Positions 1 through 11,223 of a stretch of DNA of 64,000 nt are shown piece after piece. The notes below the pieces were generated by a model, which was not told the DNA's origin, searched no databases, and saw only the letters and a program-made list of their open reading frames with translations. How positions within the stretch are numbered: position 1 is the first letter of the stretch; each line of letters opens with the position of its first letter. A program made the position numbers and the translations under genes. This DNA is from Diphasiastrum complanatum (lineage: Eukaryota > Streptophyta > Lycopodiopsida > Lycopodiales > Lycopodiaceae), in NCBI GenBank assembly GCA_029204225.1, contig CM055095.1, forward strand, positions 41,535,719 through 41,599,718. The letters run 5' to 3'.

Positions 1-84
1 GCATCTGATTGTTATCTAATGGATTTTCATCTCTACTAAACACATCCTACAGTGAATCATGATCTGGCCAGTCAGTCAGTTCTA

Positions 85-510
<426 letters not shown>

Positions 511-629
511 TTAAAATCTTCACAAGGCTGTAGGTACAGGAAAAGGATAAGAGTCGGTTTTCTAGGATGACGGAGGTATTCTTCGCAAGCAAAAGACCAT
601 TCTTCGCTTTTTCACGCAAAGAAAATGAA

Positions 630-633
<4 letters not shown>

Positions 634-661
<28 letters not shown>
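634..661. repeat. (GA)n microsatellite
   Basis: Uninterrupted GA dinucleotides upstream of the carboxypeptidase-like first exon. GA/CT tracts are common in plant core promoters and 5' UTRs, so a role is possible but unproven. Confidence 0.95.
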
Positions 662-664
<3 letters not shown>

Positions 665-901
665 CTCACGTCAGGTGTGCCGTGTACCGACTCAAAGTTA
701 AAACCACCAAAATCAACTTCGTTAGGCACTTGGAATCCATGGCAATGGCATTGGTTTACGTCATCAAGGGTGCTCCATGGAAAGGACCAACCCCTCTGCC
801 CTTTTCATATTATCATGTCTTTTGTTTTCTAGAAAAAAACACACACACACACACACAATCAATCTCTCCTCTATGCTCACCCTCTTTTCTCTTTTCTCTT
901 T

Positions 902-902
<1 letters not shown>

Positions 903-948
<46 letters not shown>
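903..948. repeat. Compound (TC)n(CA)n microsatellite
   Basis: A short TC run passes directly into about 18 CA units. Another CA run lies just upstream at about 839-857. Confidence 0.95.
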
Positions 949-949
<1 letters not shown>

Positions 950-1549
950 TTATTTTGGTCTCTAAAATGTAACCATCGCTATTCAAACAATCAAGTTCAT
1001 CTTGAGCTAAATCTGTGCCTGTTTGAACAAACCAATTTTTTCCTATTGGTGAAGGCGCTCAATATTGTTGTTCATCGACCATGTGCATCTAACATCAATA
1101 GCACATAATCACATGAATCGATTTGTTTCAACATTAACATGTTTTCTTTTTCCAAAGAAACACAAATCAATAGTGGAACTAATTTGGCTATTGCATCTAA
1201 CTCTACCCACATATTTCATTTTTTGACATTTTATATGACTGCCTACAATGACTCTACATATAGCCCACAAGCTATCATGGATAGCACGTTCTTGCAAATT
1301 TGATCATCTAGAAATCAAGAATCACAAACAGTGAAAACTGATTGTAGTGAATTTCTTGTTATTGATTCAACTAAGACATTAGGCATGGACTTTGTAGACA
1401 CATTGGTGTTGTCTTATCATTGTGTAGACACATTGGTGTTGTCTATATTGGAATTAAACATCACTCCAACTCACCATAATTTGAATCTCCAGAATTCGAG
1501 TCATCAGAACACGAATCATTCGATTTTGTCATGAGCACCAGTACACTAT

Positions 1550-1551
<2 letters not shown>

Positions 1552-1589
<38 letters not shown>
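1552..1589. repeat. (AC)n microsatellite
   Basis: About 19 uninterrupted AC units in non-coding DNA just left of the gypsy-1 relic. Confidence 0.95.
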
Positions 1590-1592
<3 letters not shown>

Positions 1593-1721
1593 ACGACAAC
1601 TTTGCAGTCTTACTCTCTGAAGTTGAACGTCTACGCAATAATCAATTGGAACAAAAGCGGGATCGACGACGAACTCTTCGATGTGGTGTTCTCACCAAAA
1701 CCGCTGAGTCCAGCTGTAAAG

Positions 1722-1886
1722 ACCCTCAAGGATTGCCACTAAGATGAGGATAGAAGAACACAATTAGAGAGACTATGGAGCCAAACCGCCGAACCAATCC
1801 TAGATCAAACCTGGATCTAGCCCCCAAGCCATGCCATGTGAAGCAAGAGGAGAAGAAAGAAACTGGTAACCTAAACCCAATATGTC
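1722..1886 (+). repeat. 165-bp direct repeat, copy 1 (gypsy-1 leader and gag start)
   Basis: This stretch recurs at 7037-7201 with the same length and only about two mismatches. It contains a possible gag start at 1775 (MEPNRRTNPRSNLDLAPKPC). In the second copy the repeat lies four bases after the end of the LTR, so it is the leader and gag start of the element. The LTR that should precede this first copy is missing. Confidence 0.85.
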
Positions 1887-2060
1887 CACCGTTAAAAAGC
1901 AAATTAAAGCCCACTTTTTGCCAAAAGAATATAAGAAAGATACTTTAGCTACATGGGACATCTTTGGGCAAAAACAAAATGAGAAGGTAGTTGAGTATGT
2001 AAACAGATTTTGGGAGTTGCTTTTGAAAGTTTAGACTTTACATTCCATTTCCAAGAAAGA
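1775..2060 (+). pseudogene. gypsy-1 gag remnant
   Basis: Reading starts at the ATG at 1775. After a frame change it shows gag-like sequence around 1915-2030 (ATWDIFGQKQNEKVVEYVNR), typical of the capsid region of Ty3/gypsy elements. Stops and frameshifts break it, and most of gag, including any zinc knuckle, is gone before the protease begins near 2100. It forms the left part of the gypsy-1 relic and has no other recognisable role. Confidence 0.6.
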
Positions 2061-2099
2061 ACAGCGATCTCCTCAAGACATGGGGAGAAGTCCATAACA

Positions 2100-2500
2100 A
2101 ACTCTGTTTAATTATCTTTGATGCAGGCTCCTCTCATAATTTCATCTCTTTTAAGCTTGCACAAGAGATAGGAGCTGGTTCTTTATTTGAATCTATGCTT
2201 AAGGCTAAAGGTGCTTTTGTTGATGGTGATGCAAACATTTACCCTGTGATTGAAAAACTTAAGCTTCAAATCTCCGATTACTATGAACCTATAGAATTCA
2301 TGGTAGGTCTTCTACAGGGAGTAGATGTAATCTTAGGCATGCCTTGGCACAAAATGCACAACCCTCTGGTGGAATATAATAAGCATTTGATTTCATGGAA
2401 GCACAAGGGTAAAGATGTTAGTGTGCATGCAGGACAGAGTGGCGAAACAATCCTTTTGGTAAGCCATATTCAGATATCAAAGGTACTAAAGAAAGCAATA
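2100..2500 (+). pseudogene. gypsy-1 aspartic protease region
   Basis: The frame contains LIIFDAGSSHNFIS, the active-site block of retroviral-type aspartic proteases, here with D-A-G instead of the usual D-S/T-G. It then has the second hallmark, VDVILGMPWHKMHNP. In an active element this domain cuts the Gag-Pol polyprotein inside the virus-like particle. The order gag, PR, RT, RNase H, IN is that of Ty3/gypsy. The frame is damaged at both ends, so this is a relic. Confidence 0.75.
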
Positions 2501-2523
2501 TTTTCTTATTTGTTTGTTGTTTG

Positions 2524-3107
2524 TTCAAAGTATGGATGATGATGTTGATGGAAATACGCATTCTTTGGACAGTAACAGAAAAGACTTTTTACTAAAGTAT
2601 TCTTCTTGTTTTTCTGATGAGCTACCAAAATCCTTACCCCCTGAAAGACCTGAAGACCATACGATAGACATTATCCCTAGAAGTTCCATACCCAATAGAC
2701 CTTCCTATAGGGTAAGCCATTATCAACAAGAAGAAATTTCTAAACAAATTAATGGTTTGTTAGAGAAAGGTCTTATAAAACCCAGTGACTCCCCCTATTG
2801 CTCTCCTGTACTTTTGGTACAAAAGAAAGATGGGAGTTTTAGAATGTGTGTGGGCTATCATGTTTTAAACAAGATTACATTTAAGAACCGTTTTCCTATT
2901 CCAAGAATAGATGACATTATGGATAGGATAAATGGATCTTGTATCTTTAGTAGAATTGATTTGACAAGTGGATACCACCAGATCAGAGTAGGGTATAAGA
3001 AAGAGCAAAATTCCTTTGATAATCTGAAGCATGCAGTTACACTGGACCTATTCTTATCATTCCCGACCTTTGTAGACCTTTCTTTGTGGAAGTGGATGCA
3101 AGTTTAG
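2524..3107 (+). pseudogene. gypsy-1 reverse transcriptase, palm deleted
   Basis: The N-terminal RT motifs are clear: a PYCSPVLLVQKKDGSFRMCV block, FPIPRIDDIMD and IFSRIDLTSGYHQIRV. At about 3020 the frame jumps straight to sequence that normally precedes RNase H. The whole palm segment with the YxDD catalytic pair is therefore missing. The element could not have supplied its own reverse transcription after this deletion. Confidence 0.8.
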
Positions 3108-3430
3108 ACTGTATTGGGGCAGTCTTAAACCAAGAAGGTCATGCTGTAGCCTTTGAAAGCAGACGAATTCAAGGGGCATAAGTATAGTATGACATTTATG
3201 AAAAAGAACTTTTGGCCATTATTCATGCCCTTAAGTTATGGAAGCACTATCTACTAGGAAATGATTTCCTAGTTAAAACAGATCATCAAAGCCTTAGGTA
3301 CTTTCTCACCCAGCAACTAATTCGAGAAAAACATCTAAAATGGGCTAACTACCTTAGCACTTTCCATTTTCAGCTACTTCATCACCCATGAAAGGACAAT
3401 AAGGTCGCCAATGCATTATCAAGAATCTCC
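3020..3430 (+). pseudogene. gypsy-1 RNase H region
   Basis: Interrupted reading shows FFVEVDASLDCIGAVLNQEG, then YDIYEKELLAIIHALKLWKH, LVKTDHQSLRYFLTQQ and KVANALSRIS, the standard order of gypsy RNase H. Stops occur at about 3178 and 3389. It follows the deletion that removed the RT palm. Confidence 0.8.
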
Positions 3431-3469
3431 AAGGTCAACCATATTTCTCTAGCATATCATGAGATTTTC

Positions 3470-4707
3470 CTTCCTATGAAAAGTATGTATGCTAGTGATT
3501 CCGACTTCCAGCATATCTTTGAAATACTTGAAAGAAATCAAAGTCATAAAGACTATGTTTTAAAAGAAGGATATCTATTCAAAGAAGATAAGCTATGTAT
3601 TCCTATATCATTTAGAACCAAGAACCTTCAAGAAACCCATAGTCCTACCTATGCAGGACATAGAGGAATCCCTTCAACTCCGGAAGCTCTGAAAAGATTC
3701 TTTTATTGGCCTACCATGCATTGAGACACAAGGCATTACATAAATGCATGTCTAGTCTGTCAACACAATAAAGATGAGCGAGCATTAAAAACTCCAAGGG
3801 TACTTCATCCCTTGCCTATTCCTGAAGCACCCTGGGAACATATTACCATGGACTTTATCTCTGGGTTCTCTAAAACCAAAAATGGAAATGAGATGATATG
3901 GACTATCATTGATAGATTTAGCAAACAGGCTCATTTTATTCCCTGTAAGAAAAAGCTTAAAGGACCCGAAGCTGCTCATTTGTTTATTCGTCACATCTTT
4001 AGGTTGCATGGACTACTAGCAACTTTTGGAAAGCCCTTTTTGATAATCTGGGGACAACCCTTAAATTCTCTTCTTCCTTTCAGCCCCAGACTGATGGTCA
4101 AATTGAAATTACTAATCAAACCATCATAGATTTGTTGAGAAATTATGTAAGTGATCAGAAGACTCAATGGGAACACTATCTTCCTATTCTAGAATTTGCT
4201 TACAATAACACCGTTCATTCTTCTACTGGTAAAGCGCCTTTTGAAGTAATGTATGGAAAACCAATTGTGCCTCCTGTATTAAGGACTAAAGAAAAGATAT
4301 TTGCCTCAAATGAATTTGTGCAGGATTATCAAGACACCTTTTCAAAGGTTCAACAATCCATTGCAAATGCACAACAGAAACAACAAAAAAGTGCAAATAT
4401 GCATCGGAGGGCAATCAAGTACGAAGAAGGAGAACTAGTTCTCCTAAAATTTGAAAAGAAAAGACTCAGGAAAAAGAAGGGCAACATGAAACTCTACCCA
4501 AAACTAGCCCAAAAGTATAATGGACCTTTTAAAGTCAAGAAAGTAATCAATGAAGTTACATGTGAGCTTGACTTACCTATTACTTGGAAAATCTATAACA
4601 AATTCCATGTAAGCTTGCTAAAGAAATTCAATGGTCCGGAACCAAAAGGATTTACAGATTCTGAACCACCAGAAAGTTTAAGGAACCGAAGAAATCCTTC
4701 AACCTGA
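3470..4707 (+). pseudogene. gypsy-1 integrase
   Basis: The zinc-binding region is at about 3640-3770 (YAGHRGIPSTPEALKRFFYW, then CLVCQHNKDER). The first catalytic Asp is in HITMDFISGF at about 3840. The part that should hold the second Asp is deleted near 4015, where the frame also shifts. The third region follows (PQTDGQIEITNQTIIDLLRN), then the GAPFEVMYG-like block at about 4230 and the C-terminal KYNGPFKVKKV at about 4515. The protein would not be catalytic. It leads directly into a chromodomain. Confidence 0.8.
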
Positions 4708-4890
4708 GTAGATATTGATGCACAAGACAAGAACTGGAAGAAAAGGGATAACTTCTACATTATATCTCCTCAAATTTAAGAACTATCCTACTATGGATGC
4801 AAGATGGATGGAAGAATAATTCTTCCAAGAGTATCCAGGAATTTTAAGTGTTTATTTGAGAAATGTCCGTTGAGGACAACACTTAATTCG
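4681..4890 (+). pseudogene. gypsy-1 chromodomain remnant
   Basis: After the integrase C-terminus one frame reads EEILQPE, a stop, then YLLKFKNYPTMDARWMEE followed by another stop. The pattern YLLKFK...W.E is the chromodomain core found at the end of chromovirus integrases, where it steers insertion towards marked chromatin. Two stop codons break it. Confidence 0.65.
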
Positions 4891-5228
4891 TCGGAGGGAA
4901 TGTGAAATTGTATAGACCAGATTGACCAAGAAATAAAGGCTATCCAGTCTTCCATTCTTTTTTGTATGAAACGTATTTTGAATATTAGAGCTTATTACTC
5001 TAACTGATGAATTATGAGTGCAGGTATCATTACCTGAAGACAAGAAATGCAACTGTAGAGCAATGCTAACAGTTTAATATGCAGGTTCTAGAAATAGAAT
5101 CTAATGATGAACCATTTGACGGTATGGCTTCTAACCTTTTCCTAAGGGTATGTGCAGGTACTAAGAAGAGTACCTGAAGAAAGAATCCAAAGAAGCTTCT
5201 TAAAGCTTAAAGACGGTACCTGAAGAAG

Positions 5229-5607
5229 CATTAGGGGAGTTTTGAGCTCCAAAAAGACCCTTTAAGAATTCGTGCAAGATGTCTTTTATATTATTAAAAT
5301 ATTATGACACTAATATTTTTGACTTGCCATAAGTTTTTAATCATATCTCAGAAGTATGTCATGTAAGAAATCATTGGAAAGTCCTTGTTGAGCACTTTCC
5401 AATGTGCCAAACTTCGCTAAATTTGGACTTACCACTAAAAAGTTATGCCATTTTTAGTGTGGAATCAAAATGTGGACTCAAAAAGTTACGTTACGTAAAA
5501 TTCAAATTTGACTGTTTCGATTGGTCCATGTGTAAGAAAAATTTAAGAAAAAAATATAAAAAGAATATTTACAAAGGGTTTTTTTTGGATTTAGAACTCC
5601 TCTAATG
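5229..5607 (+). mobile_element. MITE, copy 1
   Basis: The ends are CATTAGGGGAGTT and AACTCCTCTAATG, near-perfect inverted repeats. The interior matches the segment at 24019-24395 in reverse orientation over its whole length. There is no coding capacity. The sequence is AT-rich and sits inside the gypsy-1 LTR. A short non-autonomous DNA transposon explains the terminal repeats and the second copy in unrelated sequence. I could not fix a target-site duplication. Confidence 0.8.
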
Positions 5608-6372
5608 GCTCAATCGAGTCTATAAAGAAGGCTCACTCGAGTCTATAAAGACTGGGAGAAGAAACCAAAGGATTGATCACCCTTTGTGTCACACTCCACT
5701 ATGATTGGGGATGGGCAACCCCTAGAAAGAAGAGCCTAGGAATTGATGAAAATTATGCAAGGTAAGATGGACATATACAAAGTCTTTCCCATGACATGAA
5801 AAACACTTGGGTGGATCCCAATGTTGTACACAAAGAAATATTCAACTTAAAAGTGACTAACATTGAATGTTAGGCTACCTACCTTCTATCCTTATCAATA
5901 TGTAACTTACCTACTTTTCCACATGGCTTGAAAGCAATAGGACTCCTAGGAAAATGCGGCCTCCTACTCCTCCCCTTTTGCTCTAACTAAGTGATAAACA
6001 CTCTCTCATACCTATACACCTCACACTCTCACTTTACTTATCCTAGAGTCTCCCTTACACCTCTCACACTTATTTTGGACACCTCAGCCACTTCCTAAAG
6101 ACTACACTTTCCCTATAAAAGGACTAACTCGCCCCTCTCCCTCATTATTCATCTCCCATTCATTTTTTCTTTGCCTCTTGCTCTTGCTTGTGTGTGTATA
6201 GGTGCTTGGAAGAAAGCTTGGAGCTATGGCTTGAGGAGGAACTATCAAGCTTGGACTGGAATTACTTTTTGGAACCACTTTCACACACACTCACTTTCTC
6301 CTACCTCTTTCATCTCTCTCTCTCTCTCTCTCTCTCTAAAACTTTCACACCCTCCATAAGACTGATAACCAT

Positions 6373-6532
6373 GCATGTCACAACATCCATGACTTGATGG
6401 CCATGCATGTCACACCATCCATGACTTAATGGATTTGCATGTCACACCATCCATGACTTGATGACTTTGCATGTCACATCATCCATAACTTTTTGGTCAT
6501 GCTTGTCTGATTTAGGAGTTGCATGTCTGATT
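6373..6532 (+). repeat. 32-bp tandem repeat, five units
   Basis: The word GCATGTCACA recurs with an exact 32-base period at 6373, 6405, 6437 and 6469, with a weaker fifth unit at 6501. It continues into looser GCATGT-containing repeats to about 6600. It lies inside the presumed gypsy-1 LTR. A CT microsatellite lies just upstream at about 6318-6338. Confidence 0.9.
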
Positions 6533-7036
6533 TGGGAACTTGCATGTATGAAATTGAAGTTTGCATGTTGAAATTGAAGCTTGCATGTCAAATTGGATTC
6601 ATGCATGCCATACATACTGATGTCAAATGCCTATGCATGTTCTTTTCTTGATCAGTAAGTCCTTGCATGTCATAAGGAACCACTTTTCTTGGTATAAGAT
6701 TCTTTAAGATCCAGAATTTGTAAACTTCTGGTTGATGTAAAGATCTAAGAATCCATCTTCCCAAACCACTGTATATGTAACTGGCCTTGGGCCAATTGGT
6801 CTTGCATAATTTGAAAAGAAAAATCCTTCGGGGTGGGGGGGGTCCCCATCTTGACTCCTCAGCAAGTCTCTTGAATGAATGATTTTGTGATTGAATGTTA
6901 AAGCTCTTCCCTAAGTTTTTGAGTTCTTTTTCAAGTTCTATTTAACAGTGTTATGATGACTTGTTCTTTTTTTTAATTGTCAACTTCTAAAGTCAAGACT
7001 TTAGAAATAGTAGACCTTCACTTCAAGTTCACAAAT

Positions 7037-7201
7037 ACCCTCAAGGATTGCCCCTAAGATGAGGATAGAAGAACACAATTAGAGAGACTATGGAGCCAAA
7101 CCGCCGAACCAATCCTAGATCAAACCTGGATCTAGCCCCCAAGCCATGCCATGTGAAGCAAGAGGAGAAGAGAGAAACTGGTAACCTAAACCCAATATGT
7201 C
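7037..7201 (+). repeat. 165-bp direct repeat, copy 2 (gypsy-1 leader and gag start)
   Basis: About 99 percent identical to 1722-1886. It directly follows the LTR end, so the order LTR-leader-gag is preserved here, and it breaks off at 7201. Its presence after the 3' LTR suggests a tandem arrangement left by recombination between related elements. Confidence 0.85.
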
Positions 7202-7239
7202 GACGAGAGAATCCCCACCTCATTATATAGAGAGTAGAG

Positions 7240-7500
7240 TCTTGTGCATGTAACCATGCAATCTCCATGCAGGTCAACTATAAATAGATCGCATCTCTTC
7301 ATGCAGTCCTCCTGCCTATTTCTGTCACACAGACATGCAATGCTCCAAATGTCTCAATTAGAGTGTCTGGGTCCTTTCAAGGTAATTAGTCACAAACAGG
7401 CCTCAACATGGAATTATATCTTGGCGTGACCAATAATCTCGAATATTGGAGGACCGGTCTACCATATTAGGACTATTCCAGGTCCTTAACCGAATATGGC
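7240..7500 (+). mobile_element. LTR-like fragment shared with 12620-12905
   Basis: Two blocks are shared. One is a TATA-bearing block (about 7245-7350, with AACTATAAATAG). The other is a block at about 7367-7495 beginning GGGTCCTTTCAAGGTAATTAG. Both recur at 12620-12905 in the opposite order. The TATA box and the position beside gypsy pol fragments suggest pieces of the LTR of a gypsy element. Confidence 0.55.
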
Positions 7501-7518
7501 CATAACACCAGCCAATCC

Positions 7519-7689
7519 GATTGGGGACTAAAACTTCATGCTGCTCCATGGGCCTACCGCACTACCCCGAAGCGAGCTATAGGCTTAACTCCTTTCCAAC
7601 TAGTATATGGCCAAGAAATCATTATGCCTGTAGAATTCCATATTCCATCTCTTCGAGTAGCCTATAATCTTGAGCTAGATAATCGATAG
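7519..7689 (+). pseudogene. gypsy integrase C-terminal fragment
   Basis: A single open stretch of 56 codons reads LHAAPWAYRTTPKRAIGLTP followed by FQLVYGQEIIMPVE. This is the region after the catalytic Glu in integrases of Athila/Tat-type gypsy elements. It starts abruptly after LTR-like sequence and ends at a stop, so it is an isolated fragment. Confidence 0.75.
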
Positions 7690-8767
7690 ATCCTACCAAA
7701 CGGATTATTTCACACTGTGGTGAATGGGAGTAGACTTAGAAAGTACAATAAGCCATGTTTTTATCTTGATATGTATTAGTTGCTTTATTTTCTAAATTTT
7801 GTTCTTTAATTCTGTTTACTGCCTGCTTGCCATTTCAACATTTTTTCTGGATATGTTTTCTTGGTTTAGAACATCAAGATATGATCAGATTAGGCATACA
7901 ATCAATCTTTTTCTATGCAACCACAAGAATCATTCTTTTCTCAAAATTTTGTTTCACAACCACACTAGATAGAATTCGCCCACCCCTTTTTTTAGTATGC
8001 ATGATTCATTTATGACCTCCAAAAATTCTGTCTCAGAGACAAACTTTTCATAAATAGAAAAAAATTAGTTTTTGCATCAGATCCTCATTGACAGAATTTG
8101 TAGACAATTCGCCGAGCCTTAAAATCACCTCTACAATTTCTCTGTCATATCCACGAATCTTGATCAGACCCATTTTTGTACTATTAGCCATTCTCACTCA
8201 TTTTTGTACAAAAAATCACTTACAGGAACTCGCCGAGTCTCAGAACAGTGCCTCAAAATTCGCAAACCACACTGAGAAACCGTGGGCATTGAGGATGATT
8301 ACTGGGTAAAGTTACGAATTCTTGTCCAAAAAAGTCTATATATAGGCCTCACTCATTCCCTCCACAAGTTCATTCTAGATTTCTACAAGAGAGTTCATGC
8401 TAATTTTTTTTAGGATTTTCAACATCCCCAGAACTATCTAGAATTACTGCCCTCATGACTTCAAAGACTCATCGCTCTCACTACACCACCAGAAGGTCCC
8501 CAAATCCTTTTCGGACGATTTATCGTTGCTTTATATCAAGAATTATCCTGATGTGCTGATACTGGCCAAAGATATGTTAACAAAACATTGGTTTTGATCT
8601 CAACCATTTCATTGATCAGCATAGTGAGAGCCTGGTTCGAGAGGCCTATTCCACATACTCAGATGAGTTCCAATCCTTCAAACTCACCTCCAAGGATGGT
8701 AGTTACAGCATCATCGACATCTCCCCAAAATGCTTAAAAAGGAATCGGATTTCCAAATCTAGGTGAG
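7690..8767. other. Non-coding, element leader-like
   Basis: AT-rich sequence without convincing genes. From about 8090 to 8300 it contains words such as ATTCGCCGAG and ACTCGCCGAG, also seen in the leader regions at 10320-10980 and 26040-26350. A TATA-like CTATATATAGG at about 8336 lies about 430 bp before the reading frame at 8768. This fits the leader of a retroelement, not a host promoter. Confidence 0.4.
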
Positions 8768-9193
8768 ATGATTCACAGTAGTGAAACTAGCTATGATTCC
8801 AAATATTTCACGAAGTTTCTGCAAGAAGACAACAAAACCATTGCGCAGACAAATGACGGCATCTTCATCAAGCTGATCAAAGATCCTAAACTCCGAGCAG
8901 TCGTAGAAATCTTCATGCACATGGTAGAGGTCCACATCGCCAAGATGGATCACATCTCACCTAGCGATCTGTTTTCATTGACTATGACCATGGACGAGCC
9001 CACCAACAATCACAAATTGGCAGAAAAAGTCGCTGACAAACTATGTGTGGCGCTGAAACCCAGGAAATCCCCTACCAAGTGTGGCTATCTATTGCACATG
9101 TTGGTCACACAACATCTGGGACAACGAACGGCCGCCATACTAAAAGAGCTAGAGGAAGTCTATCCTAGCACAAAGAAGCAGGCCATCCCATAG
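8768..9193 (+). CDS. Hypothetical protein, 141 codons, probable retroelement-derived frame
   Basis: I do not recognise this protein. It is hydrophilic and helix-prone, with a stretch rich in Lys and Glu near the end (LKELEEVYPSTKKQAIP), no signal peptide and no membrane segment. Weakly matching reading exists upstream (about 8590-8760) in other frames, so the intact stretch may be part of a longer broken frame. It lies between element-like leader sequence and the gypsy-2 LTR, which suggests an accessory or gag-like frame of a Tat-type element. That is inference from position only. Confidence 0.3.
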   Translation: MIHSSETSYDSKYFTKFLQEDNKTIAQTNDGIFIKLIKDPKLRAVVEIFMHMVEVHIAKMDHISPSDLFSLTMTMDEPTNNHKLAEKVADKLCVALKPRKSPTKCGYLLHMLVTQHLGQRTAAILKELEEVYPSTKKQAIP

Positions 9194-9329
9194 GTATCAA
9201 TGGAACATGTCTCACCGGCACCTCTCACGAAGAAGCAGAAGGGAAAGGCAGTGAGCACCGATGTTGGAGGGTTTGCAGATCCCAAGGCAATCCTAACCCT
9301 ATTTAATAAGTGAGAGGAATTTGGCACCC

Positions 9330-9998
9330 TGTGTGTGTAAGTCCAATCCGATGATCACATAGATATTTGATTAGTTGAAAGTCAATAAAAGGACTTTAGG
9401 CTTTTTTGCGAGACTTTTAATGTCGTAGGGCCTAAATGTCAAGTTAGTGAATAAAGCTGGGTTTCCCTCCAATTGTGGATGGTTCTTACTCTTTTTTAAA
9501 TTTGAATAATTAGGGAGGCAGAAATGGACAATAGGATTCAGAGGCCAGGGTCCTCCTCTCTACTATAAGAAGGGACCAACTCGAGTTTCCTATACATGTA
9601 CATATCTTCATTTCAATAAAGCAGATTGGTTCTCTTGTGAAATGGATTCATTAATGTCCTTGCTCTCTCTCATTTTTCCTCCATCTCTCATGTTTTTATT
9701 GTGTTTGCTAATTGTTGGATCTGATTGTTATTGGGATTGCATGTTTTTATACTTTTTATAAAGAGAGAAAGGGAGAGAGATAAGGAGTAAGCTATCTTCA
9801 TTGTGGATCTTAGTGTTAATGCTTAGGGTTAATGGATGTTAGATTTAGATGTGGATCTTTCATTCATGCTGAAATCAATCTGAATTATGTTATCACTCTC
9901 ATGGGAACGAATCTACGCGTGACAACTAACTTCATCTCCTTGATGCTAGATTGATTAGATCTTGGGTTGAGGATAGGCAAGGAAAGACACCCACTACA
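9330..9998 (+). mobile_element. gypsy-2 5' LTR (left end uncertain)
   Basis: The right end is well placed: ...CCACTACA at 9998 followed by a gypsy-type primer site. Within it are a TATA-like CTACTATAAGAAGG at about 9552 and AATAAA at 9615. The left end is a guess, because no second LTR of this element is present. The LTR would drive the gypsy-2 gag at 11224. Confidence 0.5.
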
Positions 9999-9999
9999 A

Positions 10000-10019
10000 T
10001 TTTGGTGCTGTTGCAGGGG
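10000..10019 (+). promoter_or_regulatory. gypsy-2 primer binding site
   Basis: TTTTGGTGCTGTTGCAGGGG resembles the TTTGGCGCCGTTGCCGGGG primer region that follows the 5' LTR in Athila/Tat-type plant gypsy elements. It differs by C-to-T/A changes expected from methylated-cytosine decay. It immediately follows the LTR end. Confidence 0.65.
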
Positions 10020-10020
10020 A

Positions 10021-11223
10021 GCTACACCAATTTTTCAGTTTGCAGCATGTTTGTTGGATGGTTAGCTTGCATTAGGCATCTTGTTGTGGCATGAATAGTG
10101 TTAAATCTGCATTTAGGGTTAGTTTTGGGAGTGATTTTGTCTGATTTGAGTGGAATTGCTTGTTTGAAATCTAATACAATTGTGAAACAGGGAAAGCTAT
10201 TCAGATCACCAATCTTAAGATCCATTTGGATATGAGATATCAGAAAAAACAACAAAAATCGGTCAAATATGCCAGATTTTGATCAAAAGGAGACAAAAAT
10301 CATCATCAGAGCTGATAACTTTTTGCCCTAGGAAACGTTCGCCGAGTTGCAAGCACCTTCGGTTTTGATCACAGAACCTTCAATCTGAAGGGTGAACAAT
10401 CCTTCCCAACAGATTTTCAAAAACATCAGAATAACCACCAAAAAATATCAAAAAATTACCAAAACCCTAAAAATACAAAAAAAGAACCTTTGTCCAATTC
10501 ACTATGCATAGGTGTGATTCAGATTTATCTACTGCCAGGTCGGCGAAGAATAATATAAAAAATAGAAGGTTTTTTAGAGAATCAGTTATCATATTGTTAT
10601 ATTTTTGTCAAAAAAGTCTCTTTTTTATAAAAATACCAATATTACTCTTGATTTTTCGTCAGAACCTTCACCGAGTTTTCAGATTATTCTATTTATAGTA
10701 GTTTACTATTTTTGAGTTTGGCGAACATTCATTCTATCCGGATCATAGAAAATCTCTATTTTTACCCTCGTCAAACTATAGAAACTATGTTTTTATATGC
10801 CAGGAACCTTCGCCATTTCTATCTTAGCTTAATTTGTTTTAGATTTTCAATCTAAGAGTTCAGCGAAGGTTATTTCTATAGAATTTGTCTAAAAAGTCTG
10901 ATTAGAGAGTTTTTACCAGAAATAACACTGTTAAACCTTCGTCGAATCAACCTTCGCCTAATGAACCTTCACTGGTTCTATTTTTAGGTTCTGATTTTCT
11001 AGATCAAGCTGTCAATTTTAGGGTCAAATTTGATACAATCTAATTTTGATTTAGAGAATTTTTTCATTTTGAGAAGTATCGATCGGTTGATCTTAGAAAT
11101 CTTTTATACGGTATAGGAATCTGATTCTTGTCAAGTGGAGTAGATCTAGCAGATTTGATCTGAGATAGTTTTGATTGAAAAGCTAGATCCAAACTCATTG
11201 TTTGCTTGATTTAATCTGTAAAG
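10021..11223 (+). other. gypsy-2 leader, with repeated TTCGCCGA-type words
   Basis: The 1.2-kb untranslated leader between the primer site and gag has no open frame. Variants of CCTTCGCCGAG recur on both strands, for example near 10339, 10672, 10809 and 10940-10970. The same word type appears at 8090-8300 and 26040-26350, which links the three leaders. Confidence 0.5.

Larger units (their letters stand above)
4901..7033 (+). mobile_element. gypsy-1 3' LTR (with nested MITE)
   Basis: A purine tract (cggagggaa) ends at 4900 and the next bases are TGTGAAATTG, as expected at the start of a 3' LTR. The stretch ends TTCACA at 7033, the inverse of TGTGAA, and is followed four bases later by leader and gag sequence. 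The length of about 2.1 kb includes a 379-bp MITE and a 32-bp tandem repeat. No other copy of this LTR is in the window, so the right boundary rests on the terminal match and on the adjoining leader repeat. Confidence 0.6.

Noticed and set aside
5402..5605. 67-codon plus-strand frame
   Set aside because: It lies wholly inside the MITE, whose second copy does not keep the frame.
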